Below are positions 22,683 through 34,839 of a stretch of 64,000 nucleotides of DNA, one piece after another. Source of the stretch: Drechmeria coniospora (taxonomy: Eukaryota; Ascomycota; Sordariomycetes; Hypocreales; Ophiocordycipitaceae); the NCBI RefSeq assembly GCF_001625195.1, contig NC_054389.1:2420001-2484000 (forward strand), given 5' to 3'. A program made the translations under genes and the position numbers. Within the stretch, counting starts at the first letter, position 1. Each line of letters opens with the position of its first letter. Under the pieces are notes generated by a model. That model saw nothing but the letters and a program-made list of their open reading frames with translations. It had not been told where the DNA came from and ran no database searches.

Positions 22683-23621
22683 TTATTGCGGAGGACGTAT
22701 GTAATCGTTGACGGCCTTGACGGCATCACCAAACTTGCTGGCCTCGATTAGAATCAAGTAGCCAGAGGCCTTGATTCCCATTTCCTGGAACGCTCGCTTG
22801 CTGTCCGCCACCGCGTCCTCCTCCTTGGTGTACCGAAAGCTTCCGTGTGCCAGGGCATGCTTTTGCAGAACCTCGTCTTCGGGGTGGAAGAAAAATGTCG
22901 ATGAAGAAGAGCCCTTGGCCCGTTTTCGTTTACGGTCCTCCATTTCCAACGTTGATTCCACCTCCTCGTAGATTTTGGACAAGACCAGATAGTGCGAAAA
23001 CTCGTACGGCTCCTTGTCCTCGACGGCGGCCTCCACCTCGTCCACGAGCATCGAGTACATGGGCGGGCTGATTTCCGACGGTACGTTGATCAACCGCTCC
23101 GAGAAGATCAGGCCAACGTGCTTGCCGCCGTTGATGAGCTCAGGCACGAGGGCCAGGGCCTCGTTCGTCCGCGCCTTTTCGGTGAGGTAGCCCAGCACCT
23201 CCTTCATCGGCTCCTTTTCCCTTTGCTCGAACGTGTTGAGGGCGGTGATCATGGCGTATGCGTCCGTAGCCTTGCCATCGACCTTGACCGTCGACCCAAT
23301 CGTTGGCTGCGACAGGATGAGGTCTGCGAGGGCCGACATGTTGAAGAGGTTCGCGTCGACGTCGAATAGCTGTCGCATCAGCGATTTGACGCCGTGGAAG
23401 TCGACCTCGGCGTCGTAATTGAACCACTCAAACTCGACATCCACCATGTCAAAGTCCTGGATGTGCCGTCAGCTTCGTCAATGCGATCTTTGACACCGTC
23501 CCTGACGGGAGAATGTGGCATGCTGCTGTACCTCGTCGTCACCGCTGCCCTCGTCCATTGCGTCCACCGCATCCGCAGGTGGCGCCTCTTTTTCGGGATC
23601 TCGTGCTCTCTTCTCACCCAT
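22683..23621 (-). CDS. BCP1: Bcp1/BCCIP family protein (287 aa)
   Basis: Homologue of yeast Bcp1, a nuclear protein that acts as chaperone for ribosomal protein Rpl23 and in export of Mss4; the human relative is BCCIP. Exons are 23621-23532 and 23456-22683, separated by a 75-bp intron (GTACAG donor, CCAG acceptor). Exon 1 encodes an acidic N-terminus (MGEKRARDPEKEAPPADAVD). Exon 2 opens DFDMVDVEFEWFNYDAEVDF, then HGVKSLMRQLFDVDANLFN, the conserved core of the family. NGGKHVGLIFSERLINVPSE and KIYEEVESTLEMEDRKRKRA follow. A Ser-rich patch precedes FFFHPEDEVLQKHA. The length agrees with other fungal members. The small gap to chorismate mutase means that the two 3' untranslated regions may overlap. 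Confidence 0.94.
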
Positions 23622-24576
23622 GATGGCAAAACTTCTGTATACGGAGCCAAGGAGATCGACCACCTGAAATTCGTGCAGGATACGGTAGACGGGAAAGAAA
23701 ATGCAAGGGGTGAACGGCCCGAGTCGAGTGAGGATCGCAAAAAAAGCTACAGTAAGTACTTGCAGGGAGTACTCCTTACAGCGTGCAGCACCAAGGTACG
23801 ACCTGGAACTTTATGCAGGCCATAACAAACCCCGCTGTAAATTTAGTTGTACCGCCCCGCGTTATTACCTGCCGAGTGCCTGCTACTAACACTCAGGTAC
23901 CTACCAGGGACTAGGTAGTAAGTACTAAGGTAGTATTGCAACTACGGAAATACATGTTCATGCACAACCCGTCCGTACAACGGAGCAAGTGCTGAGTTAC
24001 TTCAGCACGAAAGTACATGCAACTCGCACTACAATACTTGTACAGCACTAAAAGTACGGGCACTCGTCGTGCTGGAAGTTGGCTTCCCATGCGAGTTACC
24101 AGGTATCGGGTACATGGGCAGGTAGCCAACGGTACCTGTACTTACGTGTGTACTGTACTTGTAACACAAAGTACATGTACGGAGCACTTGTGCAGCAGTA
24201 CTTACTTACGTACCACGGCCGGTAATAATAGCTCGTACATTACGGAGTACGGAGTATTATTAGTACCACCAATGTAGGCACAACATGAAAAGCCAACTTG
24301 CGTCACCGTCCCGGTTATGCCTCAGCTGGTCGTTTCCGCCTAGCTTCCCGCACACGTACCCCACGGTGGACCTGCCAACAGCTCCCTTGTCCCTTACAAC
24401 CATGGTGAGGGCATGAAGAAGGAAGAGTCAACCGAATCCAGAGGCTCTCCAGACAACTCGCACTGTCGCGGTGACGGAGGCAAGGAACGCCAACCCCCCA
24501 AATCAACGTCCTCGATCCCTGATTGTCGAACCTCGTCAACTCGTCTCGTATCCAGAGACCCAGCATCGCAGCAGCG
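23622..24576. other. Divergent intergenic region between BCP1 and VPS17
   Basis: No coding sequence is recognised. Positions 23750-24260 contain many GTAC-centred words, including TACGGAGTACGGAGTA at 24240-24256. Both flanking promoters lie here. Confidence 0.6.
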
Positions 24577-26469
24577 ATGGACTACAGCGCCTCGATGGGC
24601 GAGGGCGAGGATCCCGCCGGCGCATCACCCTGGGGCAACTCGCCAGGCACCTCCCCTCAGCACGACCGTGCCGTGTTTGGGGCGTTGGCCGCCGACGAGC
24701 ACGCCTTTCCGTACGCGCCGATCGTCTCTCCGCAAACCGCCGACGTTGCCGGCGGCTTCCCGGAGCTGGGGAGAGCGAACACCGAGTCTTCCACCGAGAC
24801 TGAATCGGTAGCCTCTCCGACGGTGAGCCCGATTGCTGCACAGTCGGCCCGCGGCCTGCCCTCCGTCTCCGAGGTCTCCGAGCCTGCGCCGCCGGCTGAG
24901 CAACCGCGACCGGTGCAGAAGCCGGCTCAGGCCCAGGGGAAGCTGCAGGTGAAAATCACGGGGCTCGAGAGGACCGGAAAGAGGGACCCCGTCCTGCGAT
25001 TCGACGTTCATGTACACACCTTTCCATCCATTGCCGAGGCGAGATGGTAGCCCGTGGCGGACAGAGGCTGACGATGGAGAGCAGACAAACTTGCCACGCT
25101 TCCGAACGACGCAGTACCGAGATGTCCGACGTCTGCACTCCGAGTTTGTAAAACTGGCCGACCACCTGATCTCTGCAAACCCCGAGGCTCTTGTTCCCGC
25201 GGTCCCGCCACCCGTCACGGCTGCCGGTGCCGGAACGGACGAAGACGAAACGCGTGTCAAGTCGACGATGCAGAAGTGGTTCAGCCATGTATGCAGCAGC
25301 GAAGTGCTGATGAAAGACGACGAAATGGTGCTCTTCGTCGAGAGCGACTTTGGCTACAGCCCGCTGCTGAAGATGAAGCAGCCGGCGACGGGGGTGCGCA
25401 GAAAGATACTGAAGCAGTTTGCCCCTCCCCCCGACGACACTCCCGAGCTTTCCAGCGCCCGGCCCATGGTGAAGCTGTTTTATCTCGGCACCATGGACGC
25501 CAGCCACAAGGTCGACAAGATGGTCAAATCCCGGAGAGGTGAGTGAGCATGCTCGAGCGGGACGTCTCGCATTGGCACGACGCCGCTGACACGGCAACTT
25601 CAGGCTTGGGCCTTGCCGAATCCGACTACGGAGTCAAGCTGGGTAGCATGCACGTCCAGGAGCCCCACCCGGGGTTGGCAAACGCGTACAGGAAGCTTGG
25701 GAGGATCATCCAGACCATGGGCGACTATCACGCGGCCCAGGCGACGGCCGAGGCGGCCAGCCTCGGCGACACGTTCCAATATCACTCGCAGGACGCCTTC
25801 ATCGTCAAGGAGTCCTTGACGAACCGGCAGATTCTCATCCGGGAATTCCTGCAGGCGCAAGAGGCGACGCGAGGAAGGCTCAACGCCGCGGACCGCCTCA
25901 AGGCGAGCACCAGCGTTCGACGCGAAAAGGTGGACGAAGCGATCGCCTCCCTCGACGATGCTCGACAGTACGAGCAAAACCTCTACGCCAAGACCAATCG
26001 AGTGACGAAAAACCTGGTGCTCGAGAGCCGGAAATGGTTCACGCGGAGCGCCGAAGGCCTACGTCTGAGCATCCGCGAGTACGTGATGCGCGAGATCGAG
26101 GCCGAGCGGCGTGCGCTGGCCCTTCTCGAAACGGTGCGACCGGACATCCGAGCCATCGACGCCTCGGGCGGTCTCAGCCGGCTCGGTCGCGAGGCCCACC
26201 CGCCCGTTCGACGCACCAACCTCACCGCCAGCCAAGGCCCCAAGGGAGACGCCTGGAGCGGCGTCCCGCGCCGATCGGACGCCACGGGCCGCCTCTCGAG
26301 CAGCGTCATGGGCCAGAAGCCAGACGAGGGGGACGGCTCGGATCAAGAAGCAGGCAAGGGGAAAGCCGGCCAGGGTGGGACGCCGGATCTGCCTGGCGCC
26401 AACGAGGACGACGGCGACCGCATCGATGCGAGAAACGCCGCAAGCAGGTTGGCAGCGAGCACCTTCTGA
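24577..26469 (+). CDS. VPS17: Retromer sorting nexin Vps17 (584 aa)
   Basis: PX-BAR sorting nexin that pairs with Vps5 to form the membrane-bending part of retromer on endosomes. Exons are 24577-25011, 25085-25538 and 25604-26469, with introns of 73 and 65 bp (GTACAC...GCAG and GTGAGT...TCAG); the frame closes at 585 codons. A disordered N-terminus rich in Ser/Pro/Glu comes first. The PX domain spans about residues 125-240 (KLQVKITGLERTGKRDPVL; FRTTQYRDVRRLHSEFVKL). The region VKLFYLGTMDASHKVDKMVK links to a helical BAR domain (HPGLANAYRKLGRIIQTMGD; TRGRLNAADRLKASTSVRRE; KNLVLESRKWFTRSAEGLRL). The C-terminus is disordered. The ATG opening MDYSASMGEGEDPAG was chosen as the start; the frame upstream opens only from a non-ATG codon. 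Confidence 0.93.
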
Positions 26470-27020
26470 TCGGCGGGCGGGCGCGCGACGGACGGACCTA
26501 CGACAAAAGTGACGATGCAGCAATGGACAAGCTTGCGTGATGACCGACCCCAATTATGCGGCGTCAGCCGGCGGCTTCTTTCAGTTCCAATTTCACGTTT
26601 CCCTGTACGTTGTAGGAGAAAAAGCGACCGCTTCGGTACGCAGGGGTGAGATGCCGTCTTTTTTCCCTCGACATGAAGAAGCGATTCCGCCCGACCCCTA
26701 CCGTCTATGTGATGTTCGTCGGGCCACACGTGTTGCCACTTCTCTTCTTGCGTCACTTCTTGCGTCACATCTCATCAGCTCTATTCGTTGGACTTTTCCC
26801 GTTCCCTCGGTTGTCCATCTTCGATCTGGAAGCGCGACTTGCTCGCCCGAAGCCGGACCTCCATTTAGCATGCTTGCTTTCTATCGCAGGTACAAGCTGT
26901 CCTTTTCCCAACCAAGGCAGATGAATGAACTCGTGCCCGTCTACAATGCCTCACCATAAGCGGAGCCAATCCATGCCAGCGGGACGGTGAGACGGCAGGA
27001 CGGAAGACGGCAGGGAGGAG
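26470..27020. other. Convergent intergenic region between VPS17 and CSN6
   Basis: This holds the 3' untranslated regions of two convergent genes. No open frame with recognisable content was found. A TTCTTGCGTCAC unit is repeated near 26745-26770. Confidence 0.6.
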
Positions 27021-28467
27021 CTAAAATCGCATACCCCCAAGGCCGTCGAGGGCGTACAAGGTTTGCATCGAGTTCATCGAGTTCAGGGGTCGCGGAGAGT
27101 GCATGGTGTGCTTGGGGCTTTTGGGGTTCGTCGAGTTCATCGAGTGCTTGGGGTTCACCGAATGTGCCGGGTTCATCGAGTGCATCGAGTTCTTGGAATG
27201 CATGGAGCGCATGAAATGTCCTGCCGAGGCGCGGCGTCTCCCCGCCTTGGCCGACTCGATGATGCCAACCTTCTTGCCGACGGAGCGTGCCTGGCGGACC
27301 TCTTGCATGACGTCGTTGAGCAGGCCCATGAGGCGGACGTCGTTGGCCTTCCGATCCATACCCTGGTCGTACGCTTCTTGGTTCGAGGGAATGACGAGGC
27401 CGAGGCTGCCGACGAGGGCTTGGATCCGTCGCAGTATGGGCAGCGAAGGGGTGATGCTGTCGGTGTCCATGCTTTCGGGATCGTCTTGTTCGCCCGTCGT
27501 GAGCGCGTCCGGCAACCGCTCCAGATAGGCGAGGAGGAGACGGATCCGGGAGTGAAGCATCCTGATGGAATTGGCCTTGGTGACGAGAGACTCGATCATG
27601 TATTCCTCCTCCCGCGTGAGGCGAGCGCTGTCTTCGGCCGGTCCCTTCTCCGTCTTGGCTCCATCTGCACGGCCCTCGACCAGGCGACGCTTCCCCTTGC
27701 TGTTCATTTCGACCGATCGTGCCGGCCGCCCTTTCCTCGTCGCCGTGGTGGAAGCGCGCCCCTGGGCGGATGCGACATAGTTCATGCTGATCATCTCGGT
27801 CTCGTCCGACTCAACGGAGTGGGGGACTTTGCAAAACTGGAGCTTGAGCGTCGCCGGTTCGCCGTAGTCCATCGTTCTGTCCTCGCCGTCTTGGTCATTG
27901 TGGACGCCATCGACCTCGTATCGGCTCTCGTACACGGTGAGAGGAAGCTTGCCACCCACCGAGCGGAGGGCGGCTTCCTCTGGATGGAAGGCTAGGAGGA
28001 TGGCAGACTCGTTCCAGCCGCGGAGTATCTGATTGTGGATGGGGAGGATGGTGCTGGTCGGGCCGGAGCATGGAACGAGCGTGTACCAGCCAACGAAGTC
28101 GAGCTGTCGCTCCGCGTGCACGGCCGCCACTGGCTGAAGTCAGCATTCATTCGGCCGCCGATGCCGTGTTGCTCGAATGGAGTGACGGACTTTGCTTCAG
28201 CCTCGACCGAAATCGGTCGTCATCGAGCAGATAGCCGCCGTCCACGGCGGGAGCAGAGCGCATGTGGCATTCGAAGGCGTTCTCGACCGTGATGTCGCAT
28301 CCACGTTGCCGGCCAAGAAGAGCTCCGACTATAGGACCGGACTGGCCTCGAAGGGTGTGGCGAGTGATGTAGTCGGATATGGTGAGGAGGACGAGGGGAT
28401 GAAGAATGACGCGCATCTGGGAGTTCATCTTGCTCGAGATGAGGGGGTTGGCTGTCGCAGCCTCCAT
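27021..28467 (-). CDS. CSN6: COP9 signalosome subunit 6 homologue with repeat tail (461 aa)
   Basis: MPN-domain subunit of the COP9 signalosome, which removes NEDD8 from cullins. Exons are 28467-28191 and 28129-27021; the 61-bp intron has a GTCCGT donor and a CCAG acceptor and splits an ATG codon (KQ-M-AAVHAERQ). The MPN fold covers about residues 15-150: VILHPLVLLTISDYITRHTL, GPIVGALLGRQRG, VENAFECHM, then DFVGWYTLVPCSGPTSTILP. The metal-binding His pair of the active JAMM motif is absent, as expected for CSN6 and unlike CSN5. A Lys/Arg-rich linker and a helical C-terminal domain follow (EEEYMIESLVTKANSIRMLH; VRLMGLLNDVMQEVRQARS). The last ~60 residues are a tail of His-Ser-Met-Asn/Asn-Pro-Lys units, unusual for this family. 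The total length exceeds the 320-400 aa I would expect. Confidence 0.87.
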
Positions 28468-30303
28468 TGTGATTCCAGTTTTCCCGCCGCAGAGCCAAAG
28501 AGGGAAATTACGAGGAAGAATGAACAGGGAAAAGGCTCGGCAAGACAAAATAGAAATCAGAGAGAGAGAGAAGTCGGGGCGGCGAAGACAATTCAAATAC
28601 GGCACATGGTTGGAGGTGGTGCGGTGATCGGTACAGTACCAAATACAAGGCGTAGGTGTAGATTCGAAGTTGGTGGTCCATGCCGCGTGCCAGTGCATTA
28701 CGTCCATTTAGGTACAAGCAGGTACAAGTAGTGACCTGGTACGACCAACGGAGTACTACTGCTATTAGTAATTGAACAATTACTGTACAGCACTCCGTAC
28801 TGTGTGCTAGGTTGGCAGTTGTGCTGTAAGTACTAGGTACACAGTTCATGTACTTGTATGTACATACTTAGGTACCCTTTGAAGCATGGAAGCACGAACC
28901 ACTGGAGGTGGAGCGGGGAGGTAGGGGAGTACTTACGGGAAGAGGGGAGGAGGGGGTTTGTTTAGGGGCTTGCTCGCTAGCTTTTTGACGTCCAGTTGGC
29001 CACAGCCATCGCCGTACCTACCAGGTACTAACTATTACTAGGCAGTACTATTTTCTGCGAGCGTGTTCGACTCCAGGGTATAGCTCCATTCACCCCCCCC
29101 CCCCCCCCCCCCAAAAAAAAAGGAGGACAGGAAGCTGAGTTTCGACTTCAAGCGAAGCAGATGCGATTCCCAGGTACTCCTTGTCTTGTGCTACTTACAG
29201 AATTCTGTAGCACCTGTCGATCGAACCGGGATGTTGCCCCCGATGGATTGGCTCCCCAGTCGGGGTTGGAGTTGACAGTAGATGTACTCACTCGTACGCA
29301 GTAATTCCACCAACAAGACCAAATCCGATATGGCGCGACAGCGAAGCTCAAGTAATGCACTTCAGTACATGCAATCGTGCATGGACTAATACAAATACTC
29401 CGTAGATATAATACTACTAATACTACTTCGTACTAATACTAAGTATATTACTCCATTGCCTGTACTTACATACATACGGTATCCATCTGGTATCCCGAGA
29501 TTCACAGTACAGGAGTCATGCGACCTTCGACCCCCATCGTGGGTGCGGCAGAATCCGATCCGTTTATGATTGAGATGTCAAAGGCGCACCTTTCCACGTT
29601 GGCCGTACTATGCGACCCATTCCATGTCTTTTGGACTTCAATCGCTCTCTCAATGGCATCCTATCGGCAGACGCCTTCGTCGAGAGCAACGGTTGAAATG
29701 AAATCATCGACGTTGGATTGCTTGTACTATGCCGTTTCGGGAGGTACGGACTCATCGTCTGGGGTGGCGGCCACTGAGGGGCAGCAAGAACGCCAAGCAT
29801 CCGACATCAGCCATGGATCGTGCATTGCCTCTGTCAATCAGCTACATGCTGCAACTTCTTTTCAACGTGCTACGAAACTACTCCTCACCCGTGCCTGCAA
29901 CGACGAGAAAAAGATGACGATCTGCAAAATACCTAGGAACTATTTCCTCCCTATCTAGTTCTGGATGGAAAGGCGTAGCCAAGCAAGCAGCATCACTCCA
30001 CCACCACTTCACCACTTTACTCGTCCTCACAGTTCACAGTTCACATGGGCACGTTCATTACACACACGTTCCCCCCTAGGAATACTCATTCAATGCCGAA
30101 GGGCCAACACCGAGCACGCCGTTCACGCCTACTGCTCCTGGAAATGTGCCATTCTCAGCAGCCGAGGCTCGCAACGCAACCTGGTCATCCCCGACAACGG
30201 CACGGACAGCCGGTCTGCTTTTTTTTTTTCAGCTTGAGCCTGGATATTCTGTTGCCCATTAGAAACGCACCTCCCGGCGCTGGTGGAGCATATACAAGTC
30301 AGC
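28468..30303. other. Divergent intergenic region between CSN6 and the Zn2Cys6 gene
   Basis: Positions 28720-28870 and 29380-29480 are islands of GTAC/TACTCCGTA words. A C20 homopolymer followed by an A9 run lies at 29093-29121. An ATG-initiated plus-strand open frame of 146 codons (29518-29958) has no recognisable similarity and lies in this low-complexity setting, so I do not call it a gene. A T10 run lies near 30220-30230, shortly before the next gene. Confidence 0.55.
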
Positions 30304-32892
30304 ATGTCCTCCGAAAGGACTCTGCCTGCGCAGTACCTACACACCGGTCCAACGCCAGCGCCGCAGGCCGAGCAGGTCTGTCAGGCGGACCCTGCAGCCA
30401 TGAAGCTTACCCGTGGCACCAGCTGCGTCCTCTGTCAGCAGCGCAAGGTCAGGTGTGACAAGAGAAAGCCCTGTTCCAACTGTGTCAAGTCCGGCGCCGA
30501 GTGCAGGGTCATCCCCCCGGCGCCTCCTCGCCGGAGAAGGAGACGAATTCAAGAGAAGGAACTCATAGAACGTCTCCAGCGGTACGAAACCATATTGACC
30601 GAGCATGGCATCCACTTTGATCCCATCGGCCATGATCTGCCGAGCGACCTCCCGCCGATGGACGGTGTCGACGAGCTCGAAGATGAGTTTGAGAGCCTCA
30701 AGGCGTCACCGGATGTCGCCGGCACATCACGATCTGCGGCATCCCGGAAGGAAAGGTATGTGCTCGTAGACGGCCTCGCCTTTTCCTCGGCAAAAGACGT
30801 TTCTTCTGACAGAAGACTCCAGGCCACGCCGATCTTGTCTCTCCCTCCACAAAGAAGTCGGTCCACCCTTCCACCTGCCCCTTTCCCCGTTCGAGAGCTC
30901 AGATGTGGACTGCACTTCATCGTTGCTAGATGCAAAGCGTGCTGACTGCTGGCCCAGTTCCGGGCTAGTGAACAGCTCCTCCGTGATTCTTCCGACGACG
31001 AAGTCGATGGCTCGACTCTCCACCGTGCGTTCGACAACATGTTCGGCAACCAGGGTGGCTTTCCCTTCGTCACCGATGGTCGGGTAGAATCCGTCACTGA
31101 CGCCCATCCGTCCACAATCCAAATATTTCAACTGTGGCAGCTCTACATTGACAACGTCAATCCGCTGTTGAAGATCACCCACGTCCCCACCGTCCAGGGT
31201 CAAATTGTGGACGCAACATCATGCTTGCACAGGATGCCGAAAAACATCGAGGCTCTCATGTTTGCCATATATTCAATGGCCGTTACGTCCCTCGACGATG
31301 CCGAGGTTCTTGAAAGATTCGGGGAGCTGAAAAGGGATCTTCTCGGGCGCTACTTCTCGGCTCTGCAGCAAGCCTTGCTCAACGCTGGCTTTTTGCGCAA
31401 CGACGACTTCACATCGCTGCAGGCATACACCCTGTACCTGGTGCGTACCGTCCCATTGCTACGCCGGCACGTTTGCTGCCGGTGCTGACAGAATGATGGG
31501 CTGACTGCGCAGTTGGCCTTGCGATGGTACGTGGATCCGCGTCACGTCTTTTGCTTGATCGGCATTGCCGTCCGCATCGCGCAGCGGATGGGCCTCCACC
31601 GCGACCCCGCCGGATTCGGCCTTTCGCCGTTCGAGATGGAGCAGCGCCGGCGTCTGTGGTGGACAATCGTCGGGTACGATCGCCGCATCGGCGAGATAAC
31701 GGGCTCGACCGTCACAGCGCTGTCGGGCGGTGGAGATTGCAAGATGCCCCTGAACGTCAACGACGCCGATCTTCACGTCGAGGGCACGGATTCGCCTTTG
31801 CCCCACAGCGGCCCGACGGAGATGCTCTTCGCCCTCAGCCGCGTTGAAATGGCCATGGCCGTTGCTGGCAATGGCAGCCGGGACTGCCACAGGGTGAATA
31901 AGACCAAGACGGCCAAGGTCGGTCAAGGCTCATCGCAGACATCGGCCGCGAGGAGTCCGGGGGCAACCATTCGCATCGCCGGACAAGAGTCGCCGTCGTA
32001 CACCCTCGACGGGTTCTGTGCGCACGTCGAAGGCAAATACCTGCCACAGTGCGACCCAAAGATCCCCCTGCACCTCTTCACTTTGACCATGACGCGGCAA
32101 ACGTTGTGCAAGATGCGCATCGTTGACTTCCTCGTCCGAATACACAACGCGGAAGCGATGCCGCTCGAGGACGCCGAGCGAGACAGCCTGTTCGAGCTCT
32201 CCACGCAGATGATCGAGCACGACAATACCGTGCAATCGTCCGAGAGCCTACGACCTTTCAGGTGGTACTCGATGCACTACTTTCCCTTCCCGGCATACAT
32301 GTTCCTCGTCCAGGAGCTTCGTACCCGTGTCACGGGCATGCCGGTGGAGCGAGCGTGGAGCACAATGGCTAGCAATCACGAGCTCAGAGGCTTGCTCAGC
32401 CACTCGCGCAGTCCTATGCACATGGCTTTTGGAAATCTATTCCTGAAAGCATGGGACGCTCATCAGGCAGCCATGCAAGCCACGGGCGAAGAAGTCAACC
32501 CTCCACAGTTTATTGGCCTTCTCCGCCAACGGTCGGAGGTGCGTCGCAAGGCTCGGGCAGAGAACCTTCAGGATCCGGACCTCGAGGCAACGCCCGTTGA
32601 TCTCCCGTCGGCGCAAAGCCGTGGAAAAACCACAGCCACTGGCTCGTGGGGACGAGTCGAAGCGATGACGCCCTCGTCAGCGGATGCGTCCGTGACCGGC
32701 ACTGCACCGGCACCACCTACGCCTCACGTCCCCACGCAGTTGCATGGTAATGGAATGGACTGGTCGTACCTTTCGCCCGAGTATGATGATGTCGGAGCAT
32801 TGCAGGCGTTTGGCAACTTTGGCGCATTCGGGCTGCCGATGGAAGAAGACAGGGGCGGCCGCCAGGGAGCGGGAAGTATGTTTGACAATTAA
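30304..32892 (+). CDS. Zn2Cys6 fungal transcription factor (about 796 aa)
   Basis: Nuclear zinc-cluster regulator. The binuclear cluster CX2CX6CX5CX2CX6C is intact at residues 41-67 (SCVLCQQRKVRCDKRKPCSN then CVKSGAEC), followed by a basic linker and a short coiled coil (IQEKELIERLQRYETILTEH). The fungal-specific regulatory domain begins near STIQIFQLWQLYIDNVNPLL and includes YVDPRHVFCLIGIAVRIAQ, RMGLHRDPAGFGLSPFE and EQRRRLWWTIVGYDRRIGE. Exons 30958-31440 and 31513-32892, with a 72-bp intron, are clear. The 5' part is less sure: a model with introns 30756-30812 (GTATGT...ACAG) and 30889-30957 (GTTCGA...CCAG) keeps the frame, but 30813-30888 has no recognisable protein content. The start could also be the Met at residue 33. 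The target genes are unknown, and the neighbours give no pathway clue. Confidence 0.83.
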
Positions 32893-34201
32893 CGAATTAT
32901 AAAAAATGGCCACGATGGCCGGCGAATGTCGATTGGGTTTACAGAAGGACACTGCACTGATACAGGGAGATGACGTACCGCAAGTGGTGAGGAAAGAAAG
33001 ATATGGGTCGGTTGGTAGGGGATCTTGACATTTCCACATACCAGTGTACACGTACCCGCAACTAGCACCGCCAACTACCGCGTACGGATCATTTCATCGT
33101 ACTTGTATACCTGAGGACGAGTAGACCAGTGAACTTTGCACTCCGTAGTCGTGTACATTATCCGTTTGGGACCGCTGGATAGGGTAGGGAGGGCTACAAG
33201 GTCGGCCGATGGCTGGCTTCCATACAAGCCAGTGTACATATATGCACACCTACTTACAGTACTTACTATGCTGTGCTCCGTAGTTTGCAGATCGATGAAT
33301 ATGATACCGAGTACTCCGTGCCTGCACTCCGTTACTTGTAGTTGTAGGTGTACATGCACAGCACGTTAATCCATAACGCTTGTGCAGTACGTGCCCTATT
33401 ACTTGAAAGTACATGCATGGGTATTTGCAAGTACGGAGTAAGTGTATAGGAACTGGGTACCTAAGTACTAAGTACGGAGTACTCCGTATTTGGTACCTAG
33501 TAGTTTAGTAATTTGTACTGTAAATACGGAGTACTTAGGTGCAGCATTGAAACGTCCCGGAAGCGAAATTGTACCTACTTCAATTGCTGTACTGAATACG
33601 AAGTACTGCCTGTGCAAGTACTGCACTTTCAGTACGTGCAGAACGCCACAGGTTAGATTTTTTTTGGCGCAAGTATACTGTACTGTGGCGGTGTCAAAGG
33701 CCCCCTCCCTCCCCGCCTTCCTCTTCTGTCATCGTGCCCGCTCTCACAGTGGTACGTACCAAGTACAGAGTACAAGTGCTCGAAATGCCAAGTAATCTCA
33801 TACTTAAGCAAGTACTTACACGAAGCGTCGCGCAAGTGGCCTCTGTAAGCCAGGCGCGTCACTGTGCGCGTCTGCAGGGCGGAGGTGTAAACACTTTCAT
33901 CGTCCCCACTTAATCTATAACGTCGTGCCGATGCGATACCTACAATACCTGCGCTCAACACCACCAGTTCGAACATATCACTTTCTGCAATACTGCCGCC
34001 GTTGGTGTCGCTGGCCATATACATACATCATCTCTTATGCAGTACAGATTCTATTTTTCAGTCTGCCTATCCACCACGCATGTCGACACGCCCGGCGCGC
34101 TCTCGACCGCAGCCCTCACCACGGCCACCTCGTCCCGCCAGCTCATGTTCGGTCGGGTTGCAAGCCTCTCGGTTGCGATAGACGAGTAGACGTCCTCCGT
34201 C
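32893..34201. other. Intergenic region upstream of CDC45
   Basis: Two plus-strand genes flank this 1.3-kb gap. Positions 33230-33630 are an island of TACGGAGTA/TACTCCGTA words. A minus-strand open frame (34024-33653, 123 codons, ATG start) is divergent to CDC45 but has no recognisable content and runs through the repeat-rich DNA; I do not call it. CDC45's promoter should lie in the last few hundred bases. Confidence 0.55.
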
Positions 34202-34801
34202 ATGTATCTGCCACGGTCTCTGATATCTAAGCTCTACACCCACCTCCAAAACACGCGCCATCCCCTCTCGCCGCCGGTGCTCATCCTCGTGGCCCTGGAA
34301 CCCGACGCACTCTGTGCCTGCCGCATCCTCACCCGCCTTCTCAAGCATGACTACATTCCCCACAAGATCCAGCCGGTGGCGGGCTACGGCGACCTCGAGA
34401 GGGCCGGCAGCGAACTCGTCGTTCCCATGATGGAGAGCCGAGGCGGCGCCGGCGGCGTCGTCGTGTGCCTGGGCGTCGGTGGCATGGTCGACCTCGGCCC
34501 GCTGCTGGGTTTGGAGCCCGACGGGGAGGACTCTCCTTACAGCGGCGTCGAGGTATGGGTCATCGACCCCCACAGGCCGTGGAACTTGGGCAACCTTTTC
34601 GGCGGCTTTCCTCTGGAGCCGGCGACGCACGACAGGGGCAGCTACCAGGCCAGGAGTCCAGTCGGCGTCGAAGGCGGTCAAATCGGGCGCTCGTACAAGG
34701 CGGGCAAGGGTGGCATCGTCGCCTTTGACGACGGCGACGTCGAGGAAGACCTTGGTGCCGTGCGCGACGCGTACCACGCCCTGGTGGACATGCCCGACGT
34801 G

Positions 34802-34839
<38 letters not shown>

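Noticed and set aside
29205..29285. tRNA-like GGTTCGATC word on the minus strand
   Set aside because: The bases on either side do not form a five-pair T stem, and no anticodon or D arm can be folded at the right distance.
29518..29958. ATG-initiated 146-codon open frame
   Set aside because: No recognisable motif, signal peptide or family similarity; it lies between repeat-motif islands.
33653..34024. ATG-initiated 123-codon minus-strand frame divergent from CDC45
   Set aside because: No recognisable content, and most of it is made of intergenic GTAC-motif DNA.
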